A DNA stretch of 64,000 bases from Caldilineaceae bacterium (GCA_020634815.1 JACKBA010000013.1:62001-126000), one strand, 5' to 3'; shown: positions 33,370 to 43,320, counted from the stretch's first letter. Numbers and translations: made by a program. The notes: generated by a model from the sequence alone, not told the origin.

Positions 33370-34422
33370 ATGCGTAAGATTTCGTGGGGTTTGTTGTTTG
33401 TGCTGATTGCCGCGCTGGAAAGTTGGTAGCGTGCGCCGTTTCCGTTGCGGCGCTGGCGGGTGGTGTGGCGAGGCGGCGACGGAAGCGCTGGCTGAAGGTG
33501 GCGTGCGAGGCGGCTGCGGCAGGCGAACTGGTGCGCGTGGCGCTGCTCCCGCCCAGCACCATCAACGACATCGCCTGGAGCCAGTCCATTCACCAGCCTG
33601 AAGGAACTCCAGGCGGAGATGGGCGAGAGGAAAAACATGGAGATCGCTCTACGCGAGAACATGTTCAACGTGCCGGATGCCGCGGCTGCCATCCGCGACT
33701 ATGCGTCGAACGGCTACTAACCTGGTCATCGCCCACGGCGCGCAGTACGGCGACCTGCCCGCGGAGATCGCTGGACTTCCCCCGAGGTGAGTTTTGCCTG
33801 GGGCACGACGACACGCACGGCGCTGAGGATGCATCACCAACATCTCGCCTACGAGCCGCGCACAGGCCATTATGTGACCGGCGTGTTGGCGGCCAAGCTG
33901 ACCACCGCCAAGATGACGGCTTGGTCGGCCCGGTCGATGCCGGCGATGCCAAGCCGTATGTGGACGGCTTCCTGGCCGGCGCTTCAAGGCGACTGACCCT
34001 GACGTGCAGGCTGAACGCGTTTCCTTCACCGGCCTTTGGCGACACGGCGCTGGCGGCTGAAGCGGCACAACACGCATACCGCCGCCGACGTGCTGACCGG
34101 TTCTTCGCAGCAGGTGGTAGGCGCGCGACGGCGGCTGGCGAATGGCGTCCCGTGGATCGTATGTACAGGCCGACCCAGAGCACGCCGTTTGACGGTCATG
34201 GCCAGCGCCATCTACGACTGGAAGCTAACTGCTCAAGTACAACCTTGGCCAAGCGTGAGGCCGGCACCATGGGCGGCGAAGTGCTGCAACTGACCTACGC
34301 CAACGGCGGCATCCGCATCGCTCTATAGCGACGCGCCGTCGGTCGAGGCGGTGGAAGCAGCCAAGGCTGCTGAGGCAGGGCTGGCAGATGGGTCGATCAT
34401 GATTGTGTCGAGCTGCGGTAGG
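33370..34422 (+). pseudogene. BmpA-type nucleoside-binding lipoprotein, multiply frameshifted
   Basis: The start MRKISWGLLFVLIAAL looks like a lipoprotein signal, but the frame stops after 19 codons. Other frames give INDIAWSQSI, MFNVPDAAAAIRDYASNGY, IAHGAQYG, SFAWGTTTRTA, YVTGVLAAKLT, DAGDAKPYVDGFLAG, GSSQQVVGA, MASAIYDWK and MGGEVLQLTYANGGI. This is the periplasmic-binding fold of PnrA/BmpA proteins in correct order. Coordinates are approximate at the 3' end. Confidence 0.78.
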
Positions 34423-34424
34423 AA

Positions 34425-34543
34425 AGAGAGAGATAGAGATTGAGATTAGAGACCGAGATTAGAAAAGTGACGCACCCGACGGTCGCTCTTCAACTTCTAA
34501 TCTCCAACTTCATAACTTCCAATCTCCAGTCTCCTGACTTACT
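34425..34543. repeat. Dispersed GAGATTAGAGA / CCAATCTCCAGTCTC repeat
   Basis: A GAGATTGAGATTAGAGACC arm faces an outward arm CTTCCAATCTCCAGTCTCC. A second copy occupies 41425-41503 between phnC and phnD. Confidence 0.65.
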
Positions 34544-35001
34544 ATGAACGACTACCCGACCCGCACTCCGCACTGCCATTGCCGTGGCGTTGCGGAGAAC
34601 GGGAATCATCCGGCGTTGCTGGTCGATGAGACGGGCGCGGTGCTGCTGGAGGCGAGAACACCGTCAACACCGAACGCGATTAATGGGCCACGCTGAGACG
34701 AACCTGGTACGCCTGGCGTCGCAGCGCTTCGACTGGCGCGAAAGGAGCGCTGCACGCTCTACACGAGCACCGAGCCGCGCGATGTGCTCCGCGCGATCCA
34801 CTGGAGCGGCATCGGCCGCGCCGTCTATGCGCTGGGCGAAGCAGGGCTTCGGCGCTATGACGAGCGACGGCACCAATCCCGACAACGAGACCATGGCGCT
34901 GCCGTGTCGCGAGAGGCGGCTCGGTGCTGCGTGCGTCCGGTCGAGGTCGTCGGCCCGTCATCGAGGACGAGGCGCGTGGTCCACGAAGGTTCTGGCGGTA
35001 G
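34544..35001 (+). pseudogene. Nucleoside/nucleobase deaminase (CDA fold), multiply frameshifted
   Basis: Across frames the sequence reads ENGNHP, LLVDETGAVLLEA, GHAETNLVRLASQRFDW, TLYTSTEP, IHWSGIGR, YALGEAGL, MTSDGTNPDNETMALPCRE and IEDEAR, with a plausible stop at 34999-35001. HAE is the zinc-His and catalytic-Glu motif of the cytidine/guanine deaminase superfamily. The partner PCxxC motif is broken by missing bases near 34780. Its place inside the uptake operon suggests nucleobase salvage. Confidence 0.72.
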
Positions 35002-35049
35002 CCTACCGTCCCTCTTGTCGTGGCACTATTTTCGCGGCGATACGCTTTT

Positions 35050-35157
35050 GAACCACAGAGAGAAAGCACAGAGAGGCGCAGAGAGGTTATAACCGCACCG
35101 GGAACAGGAAGCCTTTCTTCCCTCTGTGATTCTCTTCAGCTCTCTGTGGTAAATCTT
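35050..35157. repeat. Dispersed CCACAGAGAG/CTCTCTGTGG repeat
   Basis: AACCACAGAGAGAAAGCAC (35050 onward) and CTCTTCAGCTCTCTGTGG (about 35135-35152) form an imperfect inverted pair between the deaminase and ATPase remnants. Confidence 0.7.
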
Positions 35158-35195
35158 TGAACGCTAAGGCAAACTGACACCTGAAGGCATGAGCC

Positions 35196-36730
35196 ATGGC
35201 TGACCTGGGCGTGACTGGCAACTGAAGATTTCGTCGCTGGATGATCGACATCACCAAGCGCTTTCCCGGCGTGCTGGCGAACGTGATCGCGTGACCTTCG
35301 ACGTCAAGGGCGGCGAGATCCAGCCCCGCTGGGCGAGAACGGCGCGGGCAAGAGTACGCTCATGCGCCGTTTCTACGGCCTCACCATCCTGATTCCGCAG
35401 ATTCGTACTAACGGCCAGGTGACTATCCAGTCGCCCACTGACGCCACCATCGCGGCATCGGCAGATGATCCACCAGCACTTCATGCCTGTCGGCTGAACC
35501 CACCGTCACCGAGAATGTGGCGTTGGGCATGGCGTCGAGCCGCGGGCCGGTGCGCTCGATCTCGACAAGGTGGAGGCGCGCATCCGCGAGCTTTCCAAGG
35601 CCTATTACGGCTTTGGGTGGTCGACCCCTAAGGCGCCGGTGTGGACGCTGGTCGTGGGCGAGCGCCAGCGCGTGAGATCATCAAGGCGTTTCACTGTGGT
35701 GCGGCGCTGCTCATCCCTCGACGAGCCGACCGCCGTGCTCACGCCGCAGAGGCCGACGACCTCTTCTGTCAGCCGCTCAACCAGATGAAGCGCGACGGCC
35801 ACGCGCCGATCTTTATCAGCCACAAGCTGCGCGAGGTGGTGGCGCCAGCGACCGCATCAAAGCGTGCTGCGCGGCGCTGGCTGGTCGACAATTGCGCCCA
35901 ACCAGGCGTGACGCGGGTATGCTGGCGCATGATGGTCGGCCGCAGGGGTGATATCCTGGAACGAGCGCACAAGCCACTCGGAATCCGGCGCGGTGCGTCT
36001 TGCCCTGCACGGTGTGAGGCGCTTCAGCGTCACGGGACAGCCGAGCTGCGCGAGGTGACGCTGGAGATTCGCAGCGCGAGATCCTGGCGTGGCGGGCGTT
36101 TCTGGGCAACGGGCAGCGGTTTCGGCGGAGGTGGTGGCGGGGCGCCCGCTGACGGGTGGCAGGGTCGTTTCGACGGCGGCGACGCTGGTATCGCGGTCGC
36201 GCCGGGAAGCGCACCGACGCTGGCTGGCCTTACATCCCCGAAGGCGCATGCACGACGGCATTGTGTGGAGCTCGTGGCCGAAACCTGCGTTGCAGGATTT
36301 CATGACCAATTCGCCGGCTGTGCTGAGGTGAGATTTTCAACTTTGCGGCCATTGCCCAGCGGTTGCGACCTGAAAGTGCGCGACTTCAGCATCCGCATCG
36401 CCTTCCATCGACACCTCGACGCAGCCTGTCGGGCGGCAACATCTGTGAAGCTGATCCTGGCGCGAACTCACGCGAATAATCTCAAGGTGCTGGTGGCGGC
36501 GCAGCTCGACGCGGCGTGACATCGGCGCCACTGAGCATTCACCAGCGCCTGCTGGACCAGCGCACGCACGGCACCGCCACGCTGCTCATCTCCGAGGACC
36601 TGGATGAGATCCTGGTTCTAGCCGACCTACCGCATCGCCGTCATCTACTTAGCGGGCGCATCATGGACATCGTCCCACGAGCAGGCGACGGTGAAAAGTT
36701 GTGGGCCTGTTGATTATGGGCGTAAATAGC
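35196..36730 (+). pseudogene. Double-ABC nucleoside transporter ATPase, multiply frameshifted
   Basis: Fragments in order: DITKRFPGVLA, GENGAGKSTLMR (Walker A near 35340), VTIQSP, VGERQR (signature, degenerate), DEPTAVLTPQ (Walker B near 35715), IFISHKLREV, then a second cassette with GLAY, MHDGIV, LSGGN-like, LILAR, and ISEDLDEILVLAD near the end. This is the RbsA/YufO arrangement of about 510 residues. More than ten frame changes separate the pieces. Start and end are approximate. Confidence 0.78.
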
Positions 36731-36739
36731 TGCGCCTGG

Positions 36740-36845
36740 AGAAAACCTCACCACAAACGCAAAGGGCATTAAAGAGGCACGAAGCTTCTTCTGCAGAGAA
36801 GCTTGAGTTCTTCTCTTTGTGCCCCTTTGCGTTCTTACAGCCCAC
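36740..36845. repeat. Dispersed CGCAAAGGGC/GCCCCTTTGCG repeat with inner hairpin
   Basis: ACAAACGCAAAGGGCATTAA faces CTCTTTGTGCCCCTTTGCG, and GAAGCTTCTTC/GAGAAGCTTG pairs in the centre. The remaining sequence to 36958 holds no supported gene. Confidence 0.75.
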
Positions 36846-36993
36846 CAGCGAAGTCGAAATTTCAATGCCGACTACCCGTTTCGGCCACGCAAATTGCGAC
36901 TTCCTTTTGCCCAAAAGGGGAGAGACCTCACCCTACACACTTTGTGGCGGTCCTGATTCTACTCCGTCAACATGCGGAGGATCACCGGGTAGG

Positions 36994-37869
36994 TCAGGTC
37001 GACCTGCTGGAAGGTCTGCTGGGGTCGATCATGTCGTGCCACACCTTCTGGCTCGACGGGAACGTGTAGCGCTCGATGGTGACGCCGTGGCTTTCCCAGT
37101 TGTCGAGGATGTCGTAGGTGACGGCGTTCTTGACGGCAGTATCAAAATCGCTGGTGATTGCCTTGATTTGTTTGGCGCGCGCCGGCATGTTGGCGCTCGT
37201 GTCGTATACCAGTTGGCCCAGCCGGAAGATCTCGGCCAGGCCGTGCGTGCTGAAGCGCGGATAGGCGTAGGGCGGGCCGACGATCTTCTCCTTGACGCGC
37301 GGATCCCACCAGATGTTCATGTTGCCAATGCGTGGCGCTACATTGCGAAAGACACTGCTTACCCACATGGGTACGAAGGGCAGCCCGGCTGACGGCGCAA
37401 TGCCCAGCGCCAGGTCGACATCGGAGCGGTACTGCGCTGCCCACGATGTCATGACGCCGCCGCACGAAATGCCGCAGACGGTCACGTGTTCGCCCAAGCC
37501 CTGCGCGATGTCCACACTTTCCTGGATCGTGGCCGCCAGGTCGCCGGCCGTCAGCTTTGCCTGCTCTGGGGTCAGCGGGTCGTTGAGGCCGTGATAGGGA
37601 ATGCGCGGCACCAGGACGTTGTAGCCGCGCTTGACCAGTTCCTCGCTCAGGAGATCGTACTGCGGCGGCGCGTTGGTGTACCCGTGATAAAAGACGATGG
37701 CGCGCTCCGCCTTTTTGCCCTGCGAGCGGAAGCGCGTGCCGCTGTCGGGGCGCACGTTGCCGTCGTCCTTGGCCTGCAAGGCACGGACGCGCGCCTCGGC
37801 TTCTTCAAACGAGCGCGCCGGCTGCGCCGGGAAGAATTCCGGCCCCAAGCCGGTTGTCTTTGTGGTCAT
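36994..37869 (-). CDS. Alpha/beta hydrolase (serine esterase/lipase-like), frameshifted tail
   Basis: About 291 residues from ATG 37869, which is preferred over 37929 because the protein body begins there. The oxyanion loop is VFYHGYTNAPPQ (about 60). The nucleophile elbow is CGISCGG (about 132, Ser in GxSxG). A late catalytic His candidate is VWHDM. The annotated end (DPSRPSSRST) is probably wrong: restoring one base in the G-run 37021-37024 gives DPQQTFQQVDLTYPVILRMLTE with a stop at 36959. It lies at the edge of the indel-rich patch. Substrate is unknown. Confidence 0.8.
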   Translation of the reverse strand: MTTKTTGLGPEFFPAQPARSFEEAEARVRALQAKDDGNVRPDSGTRFRSQGKKAERAIVFYHGYTNAPPQYDLLSEELVKRGYNVLVPRIPYHGLNDPLTPEQAKLTAGDLAATIQESVDIAQGLGEHVTVCGISCGGVMTSWAAQYRSDVDLALGIAPSAGLPFVPMWVSSVFRNVAPRIGNMNIWWDPRVKEKIVGPPYAYPRFSTHGLAEIFRLGQLVYDTSANMPARAKQIKAITSDFDTAVKNAVTYDILDNWESHGVTIERYTFPSSQKVWHDMIDPSRPSSRST

Positions 37870-37971
37870 GTCGCTTTTCTCAAGATTGGTATGGACAATG
37901 GCGGATAATCGTAGGGCGCAGTCTAGCACTGCTTGGCCTTGCTGTCTATCCGGTCAGAAGTGATCGCGCCG

Positions 37972-38781
37972 TCAGCAGCCGCTTTCCCAGCCGGCGAGGA
38001 GCGCGGCCGGCACCGCGGCGGTCATGTCGCCGGAAATCGGCGTGATGGAGACGACGCCATCCAGGATCACGGCGCGCACGTCGCTGTCGGCTTCGAGTTC
38101 ATCCGGGTCGGCGCGCAGTTCGAAGCCCATTGGTCTGGCATCGTTGTCGTCTGTGCGCTGCGGCGGAATGGGAATGAAGTAGCGCCGCCGGCTCTGGCGC
38201 GTCCAGCGGCAGGCGGTCTCCGGCGTGGCGCGCTCGGGCACGTCGATCTTGAGCAGGTCGGCGCCGGCGGGCAGGCCATGCGCCAGCACCTGCGCCGCGA
38301 GCTTGCGCAGGAAATGAGCCGCCACGCCAAAATCCAGCTCGGCACGGTGGTTGAGGAAATGCTCGGGGGCGGTCTGGCGCGAGATGGCGATCGCCGGGAT
38401 GCCGAAGGAGGCTCCTTCCAGCGCCGCGCCCAGCGTGCCGGAGACGGCCAGCCCCTCGCCCACGTTCTCGCCATAGTTGATGCCGGAGACGACCAGGTCG
38501 ACCGGGCGCGGCGCCAACTCGAAGAGCGCGTGCTCGACCGCCTGCGCCGGTGACGCGTCGACGCCGTAGGCCGGAATGATGCGGTCGTGAACGTGAATCT
38601 CGACCCGCGTCAGCCGCCCCGTGCTGCTCACCGGCTTGGAGCGGCCGGCCGCGGTCTGCTGCGCAATCGGTGCGACCACCAGCAGATCACCCAGCGGCTC
38701 GCACGCCGCCACCGCGGCATGCAGCCCGAAGGAATGCACGCCATCGTCGTTTGTCAGTAGTATTAGCGGACGATCACTCAC
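37972..38781 (-). CDS. surE: 5'/3'-nucleotidase SurE
   Basis: 269 residues, GTG start at 38781. The SurE signature is clear: ILLTNDDG at residues 6-13 (metal-binding Asp pair), PIAQQTAAGRS, VVSGINYGENVG (about 97), and SGTLGAALEGASFGIPAIAIS. The enzyme removes phosphate from nucleoside monophosphates and needs a divalent metal. It follows the phn operon by about 70 nt, the gap containing a dispersed repeat, so co-transcription is possible. Confidence 0.93.
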   Translation of the reverse strand: MSDRPLILLTNDDGVHSFGLHAAVAACEPLGDLLVVAPIAQQTAAGRSKPVSSTGRLTRVEIHVHDRIIPAYGVDASPAQAVEHALFELAPRPVDLVVSGINYGENVGEGLAVSGTLGAALEGASFGIPAIAISRQTAPEHFLNHRAELDFGVAAHFLRKLAAQVLAHGLPAGADLLKIDVPERATPETACRWTRQSRRRYFIPIPPQRTDDNDARPMGFELRADPDELEADSDVRAVILDGVVSITPISGDMTAAVPAALLAGWESGC

Positions 38782-38805
38782 ACCGGCACCATGACTCCCC
38801 TGTCA

Positions 38806-38848
38806 ATTCTTCCTCTGCGTTTCTCTGCGCTCTCGGCGGTGAAGATGA
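38806..38848. repeat. Dispersed CCTCTGCGTTTCTCTGCG repeat fragment
   Basis: CTTCCTCTGCGTTTCTCTGCG and GCGGTG match one arm of the ACGCAGAG repeat family. Confidence 0.55.
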
Positions 38849-38850
38849 GC

Positions 38851-40647
38851 TTACACGACCCGCTGCCGCATGTACGAGCTGAAGTAGTCCATCAGCGACA
38901 CGACGATGGCGATGGCGATGATCTGCGCGCTGGCGGCGCGGTAATTGAGCAGGTTGATGTTCTGCTGCAAGAGGAAGCCGATGCCGCCGCCGCCGGCAAA
39001 GCCGATGATCGTCGACATGCGCACGTTGATGTCCCAGCGATACATGGTGAAGGAGATGTACGGCGCCACGATCTGCGGGATGACGGCGTAGACGATCATC
39101 TGCAGGCGGTTGGCGCCCGTGGCGATGACCGCTTCCAGCGGGCCGTTGGCGATGCTCTCCACTTGTTCGGAGTAGAGCTTGGCCAGCGCGGCCACCGTGT
39201 GCAGACCCAGCGCCAGCACGCCGGCAAAGGGGCCGATGCCCACCCACACGGCGAAGACGATGACCATGATCAGCGCCTCGACCGAACGCAGCGCGTTGAG
39301 GACCGTGCGGGTGACGCCATAGACGGCCAGGCCCAGCGGCAGCGGCTCGTCCGCCCGCGAGCGCACCGCCACGATGATGCCCAGCACGGCGCCAATGATG
39401 GCCGGCCACACCACCGTCAGCCGCGGCTGGCGCAACTGGTAGAGCCACTCGACGGCCGCGCCGATGAGCAGCGCCAGCACCATGCCGGCCACTGCACAGA
39501 GCACGATGTTGATCGCCTTGAGCGTGCGCGGCGAGAGACGGTCGGCCAGCGTGTTGCCGAGACGGCCGGCAATGCTGAGAAAGACGCCGCCGCCGATGAG
39601 CGCGCCGGCAATCGGCAGCACGAGCACGATGATGCCGCCCACATTGGCGATGAAGTCGCCCAAGAAGGCAAAGCTGCCCAGCAGCGGGGCGATGCGCTCG
39701 CCGGCCGCGATGAGCAGCGCGGCAAAGAGATAAAAGGCCAGGATCGCCAACAGCGCAACGGCCAGCAAGGCAATGGAACGCAGAAGGCGCACCAGCGCGC
39801 CGGGCGGACTCTTTTCTACAGGCGGCACGGCCCAGCGCGCCAGGATCGTGGCCACGACCGGCGCCACCACCAGCCCAACCAGCGCGGGCAGCCAGTCACC
39901 CAGCAACGTCAGCGCCGTCTGCCCCAGCCAGCCGGTCACGGCGCCGCCCAGCCACACACCCAGCGGCACCAGGATCAACGTCAGCGCCACACTCGCCACC
40001 GGACTGGTCACCGTGGCCATGAGGTTACGCGCGGCGAGAAAGCTGACGGGGATTGCCAAAAAAGTACCGAGCGTCGTCGCCAGCAGCGCCATGAAGACGG
40101 TCTCGATGATCTTGTTGATCGTGTCGATGCCGTTCTGGCTCAAGTGCGCGTTGCCGATGTTGCGCCGCGTCGTAGCGCGCAGTTGCTGCGCCTGGTCGCT
40201 CTCACGGTCGCGCAGGCGCACGGTCGTCTGGAAGTAGCCGCCGCCGTCGGTCTCGAAGCGGCCGATCTGCAACTGGACGCCGCTGTCGGGAATAAAATAG
40301 AGCACGCCGTTGGTGTCCGGCGCAAAACCGACGCCCTCCACCACGACCTCGGCGCGCGGGTCGCCGCACGACGGCGTCACGGTCATGTAGGGGCCGCTCG
40401 TGTCAGGCGTGTAGGCCGGCTCGCCTGCCGCGGGGCACGGCACATAGACGGGGGCGTTGACCTCCACCTGCTCCTGGTCGAATGCGATAAAATCGGGATG
40501 GGCCAGCGCACGCAGAATGCGCGTCAGCGCCTGTTGACGCGATTCCTGTCCGAGTTCCTCCAGGTTGACCTGCGTCACCGAAAAGCCGTAGGCGAAAATT
40601 ACAAAGGCTGCCACGATAAGCAGCGCAATCGTCAGCGAGCGTTTCAT
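38851..40647 (-). CDS. phnE: Phosphonate-type ABC permease with extra extracytoplasmic domain
   Basis: 598 residues, about twice the usual PhnE. After the first helix (1-25) there is an extracytoplasmic insert (about 60-150) with PYMTVTPSCGDPRAEVVVEG, an E-set/TIG-like beta domain. About twelve helices follow. The C-terminal permease core carries the ATPase-contact loop NGPLEAVIATGANRLQMIVYA and the PhnE-typical TNxR-like ending WDINVRMSTIIGFAGGGGIG. Together with PhnC and PhnD it should import phosphonate, phosphite or phosphate esters. It starts 6 nt after the phnC stop. Confidence 0.88.
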   Translation of the reverse strand: MKRSLTIALLIVAAFVIFAYGFSVTQVNLEELGQESRQQALTRILRALAHPDFIAFDQEQVEVNAPVYVPCPAAGEPAYTPDTSGPYMTVTPSCGDPRAEVVVEGVGFAPDTNGVLYFIPDSGVQLQIGRFETDGGGYFQTTVRLRDRESDQAQQLRATTRRNIGNAHLSQNGIDTINKIIETVFMALLATTLGTFLAIPVSFLAARNLMATVTSPVASVALTLILVPLGVWLGGAVTGWLGQTALTLLGDWLPALVGLVVAPVVATILARWAVPPVEKSPPGALVRLLRSIALLAVALLAILAFYLFAALLIAAGERIAPLLGSFAFLGDFIANVGGIIVLVLPIAGALIGGGVFLSIAGRLGNTLADRLSPRTLKAINIVLCAVAGMVLALLIGAAVEWLYQLRQPRLTVVWPAIIGAVLGIIVAVRSRADEPLPLGLAVYGVTRTVLNALRSVEALIMVIVFAVWVGIGPFAGVLALGLHTVAALAKLYSEQVESIANGPLEAVIATGANRLQMIVYAVIPQIVAPYISFTMYRWDINVRMSTIIGFAGGGGIGFLLQQNINLLNYRAASAQIIAIAIVVSLMDYFSSYMRQRVV

Positions 40648-40653
40648 CGGCGC

Positions 40654-41415
40654 CTACCCCACCCGTTCCGCTTCTTTGCCATAGATCTCTTTGAATTTGG
40701 CATCGTCGATCTCGCTAGGCAGCCCGTCGAACATGAGCTTGCCGTCATTGAGCGCCACGACGCGATCGGCATAGGCGTGCACCAGGTCGAGAAAGTGCAG
40801 GCTGCACAGCACGGTCACGCCATCGTCGCGGTTGATCTGATCGAGATGCTTCATGATGCTGTGCGCCAGCACCGGGTCGAGGCTCGCCACGGGCTCGTCG
40901 GCCAGAATCAGCGCCGGATCCTGCATGAGCGCGCGGGCAATGCCGACGCGCTGCTGCTGGCCGCCGCTGAGGGCATCGGCGCGATTGCCGGCCTTGTCCG
41001 CCAGGCCAACTCGCTCTAGTTGGGCGTTAGCCTTGGCCATGTCGGCGGGGGAGAAGCGGTTGATCAGGCTCCAGACCGGGTTGACGTAGCCCAGCCGCCC
41101 CGCCAGCACGTTGGTGACCACGGGCGAGCGGTTGACCAGGTTGAAGTGCTGGAAGATCATGCCGATGCGGCGGCGCACGCGGCGCAGGGCAGCGTCGTTG
41201 CACGCCGTGACGTCGACGCCGTCGAAGATCACTTTCCCGCTCGTCGGCTCGACCAGGCGGTTGATGCAGCGCAGCAGCGTCGACTTGCCGGAGCCGCTCA
41301 GCCCGATAACCGCCACGAATTGGCCGCGCGGTACGTCGAAGCTGACGTCGGTCAACGCCTGCACGCCGTTGGGATAGACTTTGGTCAGGTGTTCGATGCG
41401 AAGGATAGGATTCAT
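40654..41415 (-). CDS. phnC: Phosphonate ABC transporter ATP-binding protein
   Basis: 253 residues of standard PhnC length. Walker A GLSGSGKST (about 38-46), Q-loop MIFQHFN, signature LSGGQQQRVGIARAL (about 142), Walker B LILADEPVASLD, H-loop CSLHFLD. It energises uptake with PhnE, whose start is 6 nt downstream, and with PhnD upstream. Confidence 0.95.
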   Translation of the reverse strand: MNPILRIEHLTKVYPNGVQALTDVSFDVPRGQFVAVIGLSGSGKSTLLRCINRLVEPTSGKVIFDGVDVTACNDAALRRVRRRIGMIFQHFNLVNRSPVVTNVLAGRLGYVNPVWSLINRFSPADMAKANAQLERVGLADKAGNRADALSGGQQQRVGIARALMQDPALILADEPVASLDPVLAHSIMKHLDQINRDDGVTVLCSLHFLDLVHAYADRVVALNDGKLMFDGLPSEIDDAKFKEIYGKEAERVG

Positions 41416-41424
41416 GGCAGAGCA

Positions 41425-41503
41425 AGAAGTACCAATCTCCGATCCCCAGTCTCAAATCTCACGCAGAGATAGGAGACTGAAGACCAGAGATTGGAGATTG
41501 GTT
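41425..41503. repeat. Dispersed CCAATCTCC / GGAGATTGG inverted repeat
   Basis: ACCAATCTCCGATCCCCAG near 41430 faces AGAGATTGGAGATTGGT ending at 41503, with GTCTC/GAGAC pairing inside. It fills the phnD-phnC gap. Confidence 0.7.
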
Positions 41504-42600
41504 TACTGGCCGAGGTCGGCGATGTCCATGCCGGAGGCCTCGATCATCTTGCGCACGACGTCGTATTCGGCGTCGCTGGCGGTGTCGATGGCGGTCCAGC
41601 CGTAGAAGTCCTGGCTGCCGATGGACTCATTCCACGCCTCGGTCTGCGAGAAGGCGACCAATGCCTCTTCGATCTGGGCGCGCAGGTCGGCCGGGAAATC
41701 GGGCGAGAAGGAGAGCGTGTCGTTGGGAATCTCAGGTGAGAGCGCCAGGATGCGCACCTTCTGCACCACGTCCGGCGCCTCCTCGCGCAGGTTGGCGCGG
41801 GCGTCGAGCACGCGCCAGTCGCCACAGAAGAGGCGGCTGCCATCTTCGTTCGGCGCGCACGATTCGATCAGGTCGGCCGGGATGTCGGGCTCGTCACCCG
41901 GCGCCCACGCTGCTTCGCCTTCCGGCTTCAGCGGCGGGCTGAAGAAGGTCGTGCCGAAGTCGGCCTCGCCGTTGTAGACGGCGCGTACGGCGCCGGTATG
42001 GCCGCCGGCTTCCAAGGTTTCGCCCGGCTCGATGCCGTTGTCGGCAAAGAGCGGCAGGATCGCCAGGTAGCCGGAGGTAGAGCCGGCATCCGGGTAGGCC
42101 CACTTCTTGCCGTTGAGGTCTGCCAGCGTCTGGATGTCGCTGTCGCGCGGCACCAGGATCTGCGCCCAGTAGACGGGCCAGCCAAAGCGCACGGCCTTGA
42201 AGGCGACGTCGACGCCGCAGAGCTGGTTGGCGAAGACATAGCCCAGGCCCGGGATAAAGCCCATGGTGTCGGTGGGTGAGGCGCACATCTCTTCGATGGT
42301 GGCGGCGTAGGAGGTCGGCACGCTCACGGTGAAGTTGAGGCCGGTGGCCTCCTTGAGCGCTTCGGCCATCAATTCGCCGCCGCTGACGATGACGTTGGCA
42401 TCGACCGACGGCACGAAGAGCACCTTGATCGGGTGCGCTTCCGAGCCGATGGCGTCACCGGCGGCTTCGGGCGCGGCGGCTTCCGTGGCGGCCGCTTCGC
42501 CCGCGGGCGCGCCGGCCGGCTGCACGGTGGTGCACGCGCTGAGCACCATGGCCAGGACGACGATCAGGCCAAGAAGCTGAAACATACGGAGTCTTCTCAT
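41503..42600 (-). CDS. phnD: Phosphonate ABC transporter substrate-binding lipoprotein
   Basis: 365 residues from ATG 42600, chosen over upstream ATGs because GAGGAGAAGCAAG precedes it and the signal peptide begins there (MRRLRMFQLLGLIVVLAM, lipobox LSAC). The mature domain has the PhnD/PBP-like type II fold: VLFVPSVDANVI, the Tyr/Ser loop SYAATIEEMCA, LNGKKWAYPDAGSTSGYL (ligand-binding S-T-S turn) and EADFGTTFFSP. Five Cys residues may form disulfides outside the cell. Confidence 0.92.
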   Translation of the reverse strand: MRRLRMFQLLGLIVVLAMVLSACTTVQPAGAPAGEAAATEAAAPEAAGDAIGSEAHPIKVLFVPSVDANVIVSGGELMAEALKEATGLNFTVSVPTSYAATIEEMCASPTDTMGFIPGLGYVFANQLCGVDVAFKAVRFGWPVYWAQILVPRDSDIQTLADLNGKKWAYPDAGSTSGYLAILPLFADNGIEPGETLEAGGHTGAVRAVYNGEADFGTTFFSPPLKPEGEAAWAPGDEPDIPADLIESCAPNEDGSRLFCGDWRVLDARANLREEAPDVVQKVRILALSPEIPNDTLSFSPDFPADLRAQIEEALVAFSQTEAWNESIGSQDFYGWTAIDTASDAEYDVVRKMIEASGMDIADLGQ

Positions 42601-42833
42601 CTTGCTTCTCCTCATATTGAAGGTTGGTACACTGTATCTGCGGAAGGAATCGGAGAGATTCCATGACAGCTTGAGTGGAGGAAATGACGACTCTTCGATG
42701 GTACTGCATGGGAGTCGATCGCGCAACTTGGCAAATGCCTTCGGGCCAACCGCTGTCGCGCTACTATTATCTTGCAGGGTTTCTGGTTCCGACCTACTGA
42801 GCCTATGGACAAGGGGACACGGGCCAAAATACC

Positions 42834-42877
42834 GGAGACCTCATGGACCAGTGAAAACACCGGACCATGAGGTCTCC
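42834..42877 (-). terminator. Hairpin downstream of the tRNA operon
   Basis: GGAGACCTCATGG (42834-42846) pairs perfectly with 42865-42877 around an 18-nt loop, 20 nt beyond the tRNA-Arg 3' end. No U-tract, so it could be a processing or termination structure. Confidence 0.5.
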
Positions 42878-42897
42878 AATACGACAATTTTCGATTT

Positions 42898-42974
<77 letters not shown>

Positions 42975-43016
42975 CTATCCTGTTTTCCTGCTCCGAACAA
43001 CGCAGGCCGGCGAACA

Positions 43017-43110
<94 letters not shown>

Positions 43111-43132
43111 GCGTCTTCCGTTCGTCTGCGAT

Positions 43133-43225
<93 letters not shown>

Positions 43226-43291
43226 ACGTGGGCTTGACCCGTCCGGCTGCCTGTCCATCGCGCAAATGCGTCGCTCGACAGCAGTAGAACG

Positions 43292-43320
43292 AGTATACAG
43301 ATTGCACCCCAGGATGTCAA
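43292..43320 (-). promoter_or_regulatory. Consensus promoter of the tRNA operon
   Basis: On the minus strand TTGACA (43320-43315), a 17-nt spacer and TATACT (43297-43292), about 67 nt before tRNA-Ser(UGA). This is a strong sigma70 promoter. Confidence 0.85.
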
